Assembly (NCBI RefSeq): GCF_000003815.2
Contig: NC_049982.1
Location: 22,505,629-22,569,628 of the forward strand
DNA: 64,000 bases
Source: Branchiostoma floridae
Taxonomy: Eukaryota > Chordata > Leptocardii > Amphioxiformes > Branchiostomatidae
Direction of reading: 5' to 3'
Of this stretch, positions 1 to 11,300 are shown piece after piece. The first letter of the stretch is position 1; the number at the start of each line of letters is the position of its first letter. Made by a program: the position numbers and the translations under genes. The notes below the pieces were generated by a model. That model saw only the letters and a list, made by a program, of their open reading frames with translations, ran no database searches and was not told where the DNA came from.

Positions 1-2889
1 CTAGCCATGCCTACCTTGTGGAAACGGGGCCTGACTGGGGTGAAGCTAACTTTGGAACTTTGGACCTTTGTTTGCAGTCGTCTACATCGACACGTACTGA
101 CCTTTATTACCCTTCCTATGATGCATTAAGTACGCCATGCCTAACAAACCTGCCACTAATCCAGATTCCTTCGTGACCACGTGCAATCGTCTGGCAATTA
201 ACGCTTTTAGTACGAATGTGGAACGGCCGTAAACACATGGCGGTTTTACTAAGCACCTTATTACAGTTAAGGTTAGTCTGCAACTTGCACGATTTGTGCT
301 TTTGAGATGTCATGACCTCGGTTTCGTAACGACGTTATATTTGAAAGATCAGTCGAACGAGCATATTCTCCAATGTAAGCTCGCAGTTACATGTAGTTCG
401 TAATTGGTAACCACAAAGTGAATGTGCGGTTAATTTTCCATCGACCCTCAACAGGGTAACGAGTTTTGCTATCTAGTACCTTTCCACTTGGGTCCGCAAA
501 GGGTCCCTAATGGAGTATTTGACCATGCAAGGAAACCACGGTGAGGTCAATCTGCATGACCTCTGTGCCGCTTGAAGGCAATGTGGCATCACCGTACCTT
601 GTGTAGCCGCAGTTACCTTTGTATACGGCCCACAAAACTGGAAACCAATTACAGGCAAATGGCTGGGAAAGGCAGTCAGGGAGTTGAATAGTTTACCGAA
701 GGGCAGCAAAGGTATCCCCATTAGGAGTTACATCTATGCGTAATCTGCAACTTGAGATCACCCTGCAGCTTGACATTAAGCTGTCTGCCATTGGGATCTA
801 AATGTTAATACTTCTTTGAAAGCCCTTCACAAAGTCCTGAAATGCAAATGCCCAATTTCGGTAGTACTATTCACAAAGAAAGAAATGGGTTCAGTTTGAA
901 AGTTTGCTGTAACGACTGAAAGCAGAAAGCTTAGATTATAACCTTAGTCCACCTTTATTTGTGCTTAGAAAATATTGCGATTTGAAATAACCGTCCGTCG
1001 CCTTATCAATATCCCTCAATATTCATTTTAAAAACAACGGATTGCTTACCACGAGGATAAAATAGCGTTATCTTCATCTGATGATTCTGTCCCTAGATGA
1101 GCAGACCATTATGCTGGTAAACATTGTACAATTTGAGAATTTCTAATTTACTTCCAAATCTGTGGCTGCTTTTTAAAGAAGAAGACAGACAAACACGAAA
1201 TCGAACAAAGGCTAGAGAGGTTATATGGTATTAGGTATGATGTTTTTCTATGACAATAAAACGTGCTTGATGAATATGAAATAAACAAAAGAAATGAAAG
1301 AATGTGCAAATTTCAAACAATGCAAAAGAATGAACATACATTCAATTAATTAAGGAGATTACCCTTGATGTATAAAAATATGTAAATTCACGAAAATTCG
1401 TGGACCTGAAAAACGATAGTGAAAACGAATGGTTAAACTCAAAACGTTGATGCATTCATATACCTTTCCATAGGTCATATCATTTGTATCCACCCGTACA
1501 GTTGTACAGCTGTAGAAGACCTTATGAAAGTCTCTGTTCATTGCTGTGCCAGCAAATATTACGTTGGCATGAAGTTCACACAGAAGTACCCAACCAGTAC
1601 ATAAGTTTTCCCCATTTGCTCTCGTTCATGTCCTTTTTGTCAGATGTCAAATATGTCAATTTGGTTAACCGCCATCAAGGAGCCAGCTGATAATCAACCC
1701 ACTCTCTAATGAGATTGCCAAAACTTTCAGTTAGAGAAAGGTCATCTTTCTGTATTGTTCACCAGGTTTGAGACATCACACGTCCACAACTACTTGGAAG
1801 CTTTTGTCGCCACGGCTTTGTCTTTTTATAATGCTACTAATGTTCCAATTCCTCTCCTTGTCCGATTGCAGAAGCTGCTGGTTCCTTAATCAGCTCATTT
1901 TGGCCGTCCTATGAAGAGGACAGGATGTCGTCACACACTGTTAATGCGCCTCCGCACTAATGATTTGCTTTTACTTTGAAAGCTTTTTTGTTCTCCTTTA
2001 ATAAATGGCTGTGCTCAGGTGCGTTTTAGGCAGACTTCAATGACAGCTATTTCCTCTGTTGGTTAAATGGGTGTCTCTTATCTAGTCTGTTGCATGGACT
2101 TTTACGGACCTCTTCGGTAATGGTGCGAGTGTTGGAACTATATTTGCCGATTCCGTCTTCAAAGTTCCATTTACTATCTTCAGCTTTGTTTCCGGGGCCG
2201 TATGACTATCTTTGTATCTGTGAACAGCATAACTCAAGAATCTTTAGATGAATATTTGATATTTGTTACATTTGTGTTGGTAAGATGAAGGAATTGTTAG
2301 ATTTGGGGCCCCCTGGCAACTTTCCATGGTGCTGCAGTAGGACTTACGGCTTTCATATCCCATGATTCTACACGACCTGCGGTTTTGATTTTTTGGTGGC
2401 AGATGTTAGGGTAACGTAGTGTAGATTTGGGCCACCTAGCTTTTGCTCTGGGACTGCACGGATGTTTGAAAACAAAAGAAACGATTATCCGTCGATGCAA
2501 GTGCTAGGACAAACTGTGACGAATGCTCAGAAGCTTGTGGGACTTTTGGTTAGATTCGTGAGCTATCAATGTACCTGCTGTAGTCAGAGGTATAAGCCGT
2601 GTGATATCATATTCATGATTCTCACTTACGGCCTTTTCAACACATCATAGATCAGTCTGCTCCAATAAAGAGGCGCCCCAAAATTGCACGATCGTTGATG
2701 TAAGGAGAAGGCAAATGGGGATGACTAAATGAATGGTAATGTCTTAATATGAACTTTCAGTGATACTCTAAAGGATGCCTGTAGAGGTCCTGTGATGATA
2801 ACATCGTTAAAGTAGTGTCAGAGATAGATACTTCCCCAAAACGTTTGAACGTTATGTTCATATGCAGGACTCTGGGCGATCAGCCTGGC

Positions 2890-3130
2890 AGGTGCATTGT
2901 TTGTATTCATCTGTAATGATTGTCAACAGCACTTTGACACCTTTTAACCATTGACCAGCAATGGAACCTCGGTTGTGATGTTTTATCAGGCATGTACAGG
3001 AGTTGTTCTGTGGTTACAAACAATTGAATTCATCACAGTTTCTGTTGGATATTTGACCAATGTTGCATACTAGGAATTTCGTCCGTTGCATACGATATCT
3101 TTTCCGACACAACAGCTGGAAACTGCAGAC
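2890..3130. repeat. Dispersed repeat, copy 1 of 2
   Basis: It shares blocks such as CTTTTAACCAT, AGCA.TGGAACCTC.GTTGT, AATTTCGTCCGTTGC and TCTTTTCCGACACAACA in the same order with 36130-36390. It ends at the ATATAC microsatellite. Confidence 0.75.
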
Positions 3131-3135
3131 AGGAT

Positions 3136-3137
3136 AT

Positions 3138-3218
<81 letters not shown>
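3136..3218. repeat. (ATATAC)n microsatellite
   Basis: About 14 almost perfect hexamer units. It directly follows a dispersed repeat whose second copy lies at 36130-36390. Confidence 0.95.
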
Positions 3219-3309
3219 GACCTTATATGATACGTTCTGTCTAATTGCCACTATTATCCTGATATAAGAGCAGAGATACATCCGATTGTTAAGTTAAAAC
3301 TTAAAAGCC

Positions 3310-3590
3310 TTTCCTCACCAGCTGGTGCAAAAATGGAGGCGCCCATCTCCATTTCAATAGCCCTTGGGCCTCCCAACATACTACAGCAGGATGACAGTCC
3401 TCTGGTAGTAGTGTCTGTGTTCAACTTTTATTCTCTATCCCAAATGCTGAGTGCTAAGCCAGCAAAGCAGTATGTACTATTTCAAAAGTCTTTGTTATGA
3501 CTCGGCCAAGGATCGAATTTACAACCTACCAAATGCAAGGTGAACACTCTACTTCTTTGGTCATTGATCCGCTTGTGACACCAAAAAATT
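3310..3590 (-). repeat. tRNA-derived SINE-like element, family 2
   Basis: Read on the minus strand, a tRNA-like head with a B-box-like AATTCGATCC is followed by a body containing GCACTCAGCATTTGG and ending near TGCACCAGCTGGTG. A plus-strand relative lies at 18935-19200. Confidence 0.65.
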
Positions 3591-4170
3591 GATGTCTACG
3601 GCGTTTTGAACGACACCATTGCTGCAGAATAACCTCATGGTAATGCACAACTCCGTTATTTACAGCCCCAGGCCTAGTGCAAGAGTATCTCTATGTGACC
3701 TTTCAGTGCTACTAACAATGACCCGGGTGATCATAGGACTATCACCTTGACTAACGTGCATGCGGATGAAACATAAAGTCAGTAGTTAGGGAAAAAATTA
3801 CCCTGTTAGATCTTTACTTTACAGACCTTAAACCCCAGATGGATGCATTCATAGAGCTCAGGGCCCTCAGTATATGCCTACTCACATTCACGTCTCAATC
3901 TTTCAAGACAATTTCTCTTTATCGGGCTACAACATACGAGAAGTACGTTTCGGTAATCACGAGTTGTGCATTGGTAAATTACCAGGGTAGGCTTTAATAC
4001 AACCCTGTGTGGATGCGGCTTCGTTATGCCTGCTCTGTCAAGGTGACCTGGCGAAGGTTGTCTGAGGTGCGGTTATCACCTATATGACAGATTTATACAT
4101 CAAAATCATATATCGATCTGGGAGGTGTCGACTGTTCGAACTAGAGTGTCACAATGTAGAGGTGTCAATG

Positions 4171-4247
4171 TGAGTGTGTGTGTGTTGTCTGTGTGTGTGT
4201 TGTTGTTGTTGTTGTTTGTGTGTGGGTTTGTGTGTTGTTTGTGTACT

Positions 4248-4292
<45 letters not shown>

Positions 4293-4304
4293 ATGTGAGT
4301 GTGC
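4171..4304. repeat. (TG)n microsatellite with TTG interruptions
   Basis: TG-rich tract with a short (TTG)n stretch. Open frames across it code only Cys-Val or Thr-His repeats and are not genes. Confidence 0.95.
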
Positions 4305-7300
4305 TGTGCATCATGCTCAAACTGACTTTACATATGTAGAAATGATGTATAGTTTGAAACAAGTAATGGACTCCATGTATTACATGAAAGCTGTTGATCC
4401 ATTAGAGTCCCCCAATTCGTCTTCTTGCACTTACCCGTTATAAAGCTTGGTGAGCTTCGGAAGGCTCCACGCTGATACATGGAGTCTGATGTCGGGATGA
4501 TTACAGTTCCCACCTTCTGGCATCTAAGGTTATTACAAATTTCAGATACTCGTAGACTTACTTTCATACATATCATCTTGGAGTTGAGGATGATTTTCTG
4601 ATGCGACCGACAAGGTTTCATCAAAGCTGTGTGAACTAATGCCTTCCCATAGATTATTATAAGCACGACAAATTACACGTACACAATGATACCAATGATA
4701 CAATGATAGTCATAGCTGTACCATGTGGGATTTCTTGTTCATTATTCAATATTAGCGTTACTCCTATTAGAGAGACACTGTCCCCCTCAAGGGTAGTCTT
4801 TACATAGCCCAATCTCGTCTTTATCAAACTTATATGTGATCCAATATTGCTTTAAATCCTGAGTTTTCCAAATGCAAGACGACACTCTATTCTTCACATA
4901 CAAAGGTCTGCCCTGGCGTCGTGACTACCGTATAATACCAGTATAATACATTATAGCCTGTGATAGCCCAGGGTCCCGCTTTTAACACGTACATATCACT
5001 TGTAACAGCGGAGCTCATCTCTGTAGTAAATCTTATTTCTGCAGTAAATGGACTTCGGAGTATAAATTGATCATTGCGCGTTGACAGCCCGACACTTTGA
5101 GAACGCCCTATGAATGGCAAATAGGCACCTAACCAATGGAACCTTTGACAGGGTGCTGATTGAGCAGAATGTTTCAAATTTTTCACTTCAACTCCTTTCT
5201 TATATGCTTATTTGTAAAGAATAACTTTCTAAATCTTATTTGTAAAGTATAACTTTCTAAATGGTGTGTCACTGGTTATTTCCCACCCCTTATGATATGT
5301 TGAACCGAGTACGAAGAGGACATCTGTGATGTATTATTGAAGAACATCCTGGTTCATAAATATACAAGAAATACATAATTACCATATGATGTGTATAGGT
5401 GGGTTGGCATTTCTCTGGAATAACATTCCATGCTTTCTTTGATGAGGTTTACAAGTCGCACAAATGTGGTAAGAGGGTCGTGATACGAACATGTTTCGAT
5501 GCGCTATTATGTCTAGAGACATGTATATTGATCAATGCATTTATGACCTCCCGCGATGCATAATTGAAACTCATGACATGCCATGTTTTTCACAAGAGAC
5601 CGTTTATTTTAAAACCCCATGGTGATTCTGTGCTATATGTTGAAGCATCTGTCTTTATAACACAGATGGGGGATCGGGATTGTACTTTAGGTTTGCAGGG
5701 TTTGCATGAGAAGGTTATGTTGTTGGTGCTGTTTGTATGTGTTCGTCTGTATGTGTCTTTGGACAGCAAAACTCTAGATGTTGTGGATGGATCTTTATGA
5801 TATTTGGTATATGGATAGAGCAATCTGACATGTTCTGAACGTGCTATGGTCGTAGTTTAGTGATATCCTTGGGGCAGAGAATAAGTGGTGAACATATGGG
5901 GCCCCCAGGAGCTTTTATTTGGAACGTACAGATTTGGATTCGTTTGAGACTTTGAGAGAGAATAACCCAATAAGGGGTTAAAGGATCGTCCTGATTCATG
6001 ATACATAGATAGCTTAAGTGATACTTTTGGCATTACGGATGAAGCTTATATTCGATAGAAGGAAAACTTTCCCTAAATCAAAATTCAAATCATCTGTAAC
6101 TGTGTATAAACTGACAAACAACATTCACACCACAGAGTACACCATTATTGCAGTATGAAACAGACGGGTTTGATTTCTAATTGATGTTGCTTTGTTTTCT
6201 GTCGCGTATTGCCACCTGGCTGCACGAAATAGCATGAATTATACCGCAACCTTTTACATTACCATCCACTTATTACATCAAGGCAAAGATGGATGATCAG
6301 AAGGGATTGCAGTCGATTATCGAGCCATTATTTACCATTACTCTTTCGGCAATTTGTTATAGGGAAATCTAATGTTAGTAACCCCGTTTGTTTGGGCGCT
6401 ATGTATAGGCAACCGCTTCCTTGGCTTGATGTTTGGGCTTTGATTCGTTCCAATTAGCCACTTCCAGTCATTACCTTTGCCAAGAAGATGATGTTATCGA
6501 CAGAATTCGCGCGCGTGTTTCTGAGAGCACGATTAGTCGAGAATGCCTAAGAGGATTGGTTGTCTTGATGATTAGTGAGTGGGTTGATTTTGGTATGGCT
6601 TCGAAATAATTCGATTTTTGGCCCATTGTTGGCTTCTTATGGTACTGCAGTGAAACCTTTTGGTTTTGATACCACCCGTTCTGGACTTGGTATGGACATT
6701 ATCTTCAAGCAGTAGATAGTTCTTGTGAGGGAGAGTAAGTCGTTTAGGTTTTGCCCCCTGGCGGCTTTTTTGGAAGTACAGGAGTCAATTTTGCTTCAAA
6801 GGTTGAAAGAGAATAACTCAAGAAAGGTTAGATAGGACATCATCTTTGCTACATTTCTTGATTAGTTCACAGCGAGGAGATTCTATGGATCATGTCTTCT
6901 GTCATGCCAGTATTTTCTTGCCATGTTGACCATTTTCGGAGGGCAACAAACTTTTTTTAAATCAACCAAAAATCAATGTGTGGGTTGGTGATATCCGTGA
7001 AATTTACCTACTGTAGCCTCAGCAAAGGCGCTTATATTGTACAAGCACTCCTTGGAAAAAAAACTCCCTGCATACCAAAATAACCGATTTTGTTTTACAA
7101 CCCATTTAGCAAAGAAAATTTATTACCAATACGTTTGGCCGAATGCCTAGAATATGTAGTAATCTTTGACACCTTCACTTCGGGTTAAATATTTCTTCGA
7201 ACACTGTACCGTGAAACGTTTTATACCGGCTGTGCCTTGCTAAGCCGCTAAGCTTTCAAGCTCTCGTACTTTCACCTCTATGGGATAAGACCACTGGTGA

Positions 7301-7956
7301 GATATTTTCAACTGGAGAATACATGAATGGTAGTGAAAGGGATTTTTCAGTGAAAGTAACTCGCAGTTCAATGCATCGTGACACGAGTAAATTACGCTTG
7401 AAATAGAAGGTGCATGCGAGGGTGATACGGGACCACTGCGGCAGTGCAGATTAGACTGTACAAAAATAGCGACTGAATGGCTCACAAAATACGACGATTT
7501 CCTGTACACAAAAAAATAAACCAGATAAGTTCTTTTGAAACTTGCCTTAGAAACTTTTGCATAGCATATTTCATTAATTGAATATATTACTGTCATCGAC
7601 GATTCTTTGAATATCAGTTTATTTGTATTTAGAGGGTATTCAGGAAAAAGGATTTACATATCCGTAGACATATTAAATTCCGGGGCATTCTAGATTCATG
7701 TACCAGAAGCTAGCAAAACCGTACGTTCTGCTGCAGCATCAAAGAAAACCGCTAAGAGGCTAAATTAGGGATACGGAAAACATATTGCTTTTGCTGGCGT
7801 GTTCTTATTCTTTTTTTTTTTTAGTTTTCTTCTTTTAGTATTCTTCAGGAACCAATCAGGGTTTAGAACTGCGTTGAAACAATCAGAGACATCAGTCGAT
7901 TAGCTGTACAGCAAATATGAACAGAGTATTAGCTGCACGGCCAATATGAATTAACA

Positions 7957-8104
7957 ACTAACCCTAACCCTAACCCTAACCCTAACCCCTAACCCCTAAC
8001 CCTAACCCCTAACCCTAACTCCAACCATACCTCCTAACCCAAAACCCAAACCCTAACCCTAACCCTAACCCTAACCCTAACCCTAACCCTATACCCTATA
8101 CCCT
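7957..8104. repeat. Interstitial telomeric-type (CCCTAA)n array
   Basis: About 20 units of CCCTAA with variants such as CCCCTAA and CCCTATA. A short related stretch follows at 8236-8250. It lies 260 bases before the first visible receptor kinase exon and inside the contig, not at its end. Confidence 0.95.
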
Positions 8105-8363
8105 CACGCAGTACCAGTATATGTTATCCCTCCATGTGCAATAGTACTCAACTGTACAGACACTAGTCTTAGTATTTGACAAATGTACTATTGTTGTTGT
8201 TGTGTAAAAATAAAAATAAAAATAGAATAAAAAACCTAACCCTAGCCCTATTGCTGAAACTGAATTTACTTTCCATACTACACATTAGGGTACATGTATT
8301 TATATCATTAACAAACATAAATGTTACATAGTTGACAGGCTCTTTGCCGATCCTGCCTTTCAG

Positions 8364-11300
8364 GTAGAGTAGCCGTTTCGTCGGTACCATCTCAGCTGTC
8401 CACTCCACGTCTGATCTGTAACGGGAGGGATCCCACATACTGGGATCCCACATACTGGGAGTACAGCGGGTACATCATCCTGAAGTGGAGCCTGTCCGTC
8501 ACGCGAGACCTGCCGCCCGCCACCAGGAGAGCCGTGTACTACGTGGTGCGGCAGCGGGCCAGGTATCTGGAGAACCGCAGGTGGCACGTGTCTAATTGGG
8601 ACGTCGTGGGGAAGGCACATGTACGATATCTTCATTTTCAGTTCATGATCAGAATCATATATATCTATCTCTCTCAAGAGTTGAGGTGAAAGTCAGAAGT
8701 AAAAAACAATGAGGCATGCATATAATTTAACCATTATAAACTACCGTTGATAAAAGCCTTATGGTAGGTATTTATGTATTGTTGCAATTTGTGCTTCCTT
8801 ATCAAAAGTTTAACTTTTGTGCAATTTCCATTTTACCAGACAATGGACGGCACGGTGACAATCAGGACACTCACACCGGGGGCCAACTACCAGTTCGAAG
8901 TGACCGCGGTGCTGCCTGATGGCAAGACCGGAGCCCCTGTCGTAGGACAATGGATCACCCCTCGACCAGCTGCAGGTCAGTTCGGCTGGTGCCTCACATT
9001 TGCGCCTCATTTGCTTCAGTGAAATATCGCCTTATGATGATGGAAAACATCTTTGAATATCATCTCAGCCAATTCAACAAAATCAAGACACGGGAAGAAG
9101 CCCAACCTGTGTATTAGTCTAAGAGTAGTTTTAGAACCTATTTTTCGATTGGCATAAGAAGTATTGTCACCACATATTCCTTAGTAATACCTTTGTATTG
9201 TATGCCTGTACTTGTACGATAAATGTATGATAAAAGTTATTATAATAGCCATTAATACATGTAATAACCTTTCCACAATATGCTTTAATTTCATGGAACA
9301 TGATATATGTTTCTTAATTTAAAAGATATCTTTCCTTGCCCTCAAGAGTGATCAAAATGACTTTAATTTCAGTTCGTCCAAGAGCAAATCCTCCATCTGA
9401 CCTTAGAGTGGAAAACAAACGCTTTAAGAACGGCAACGTCAGCGTCACCATAGCCTGGACTCCCCCGGAAGGTAAGGGGAAGAACCAAACCATGCACGTG
9501 TCCCTCAAGGCAAACGTCACTCACTCCTATTGGATAAGGTATGAAAACGGTCAGACGTGTCAGATAACATACGCTGCCTTTTGTCAGTGACTGACAGTGG
9601 CTGAAACGTCTGACCATATTCAGAACCTATCAAGTTCCTTGAGTTATTGCGTATATATTGGGTATCTTAAGCCTGGATATCTTGCTTTTCATCAACATAA
9701 GTGTGTTTTGCCGTTGATAGTGTAGAGAATTTAAGCGTAGAGAATATCATTTGGATGCAAAAAAATGAATATACTGCGTTACAGGTACTGAGGCTCACGA
9801 GGTACATCCTATGTAAATCCTATTTGGCAGCATAATTCAGAAAGACAAATGTTATAACTAGTGACAACTTTGGATTTCTGATAGCATTGTGTATATGTGT
9901 ATTGATGCCGATTGGATGACCCCCCCCCCCCCCCCACTACAGAACTCCCGTGTGAGTACAGCCTGCACTTGCTGACAGACACCAGCATAGCAGACACGCC
10001 CGTCCGGATTGATAGGGTAGGTGTGCTCGACTTTATGCCCTGTGGGAATGCAAAGGAAATTTCCTCATAGTTGGATATCTATTATGAAATCTGTGAAAAG
10101 GAAACTAATAAGACTCCAGTGACTGGAAAGAACATTTTGTCATAGTTGGATATCTCTCATGGAAGCTGTGAAAAATAGAAACTAATAAGACTACAGTGAC
10201 TGGAAAGTAAATTTCCTCATAGTTAGATATCTTTTATGGAAGTGAAATAAGAAACTAATTAGACTGACAGTGACTGGAAAGGAATTTTGGGCATCTATTC
10301 TGAAAGCTTTGTCAAATAGAAACTAATAACACTACAGACATAGACATGTAAGCTATAGAGGTGTGTATTTATACATATGATTAATCACAGCTTCCTGCAA
10401 TAACCGGATGTCTCGGTGGGGGGGACGTCCCATGGACGTCCTTCACTTTGTGGTGCTTTAAGCTAATAATATACGAAAACCTTCAATCAGCCCTTTTAGT
10501 ATCTGCTATTATACCCCTGTCACATTATCCACGATCCTCGGGCGTATCGATAGAAGATCGGCCATATTTAAGATCTACAGATCGCGTATTTTTAACCTGA
10601 AAACCGTCCCAGTCACATATAAGCCATACTTTGTACATTGTACAATTGTTGTGCAATTAAGTTATCATTATAAGCGAGGCTCGGACGATCCCCGCGGAAT
10701 CGTCGTCCGATCGATTTTCGCCAAATGGGACAGGGGTATAAGGAACAAGGACGTTATATAACGTCCTTGAAAGAACTCAACAACTTAGAACTTACATCAC
10801 ACCATGTCCATTAATTTGCAACGGAAAATGGAAATCAGATCCTACAAGTAATTTCACACCCATTCGTCGTTAATAAGGAAATTACGTTAGAAAATGATTT
10901 TTCAACGTACGTAAGCATCGATATGAACCAGTAACCACTAACGATCGTTGACTAAGCTTTTGCTATTGTCAGCGGTGCTAGCAGATTTAATGTTTGACAT
11001 TTTTCCGCTGGACCCGACTTTTTCCATAAGTATTATTTGGATCCTAAAATGTGTCCATTGATTTTCATTGGTACCTACATGTACGACAAGTGTTGTCGCT
11101 GAGGCTTATTCTAGACGACAGCAATGTCGCCAAAAAGTTACTTAGTTTACTTTTATTGCCACCATGCACTGGTATCAAATGGGAAAGCATCAAATGCGTA
11201 GCTACGTCGTCATTGTGTCTTGAAAGAAATGGTGGTTCTCCTAACGCTTGACGACGAATAGTCCCTTCTTGTATCCCACACATAATACTTGTCCTTGCGG

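Larger units (their letters stand above)
1..8363. other. Gene-free upstream region with dispersed repeats
   Basis: No frame here looks coding. The region may be an upstream intron of the receptor kinase or true intergenic sequence. It holds degenerate dispersed repeats (1700-1830, 2890-3130, 5690-5960, 6740-6840), a SINE-like copy at 3310-3590, microsatellites, and a telomeric-type array at 7957-8104. Confidence 0.6.

Noticed and set aside
7957-8104. True chromosome end
   Set aside because: Unique and coding sequence continues on both sides, so the telomeric repeats are internal or a join artefact.
9472-9590. Continuation of the FN3-2 exon past the donor at 9472
   Set aside because: The frame stays open to 9590, but splicing from the later GT at 9539 gives a stop in the next exon, while the 9472 donor keeps frame and FN3 pattern.
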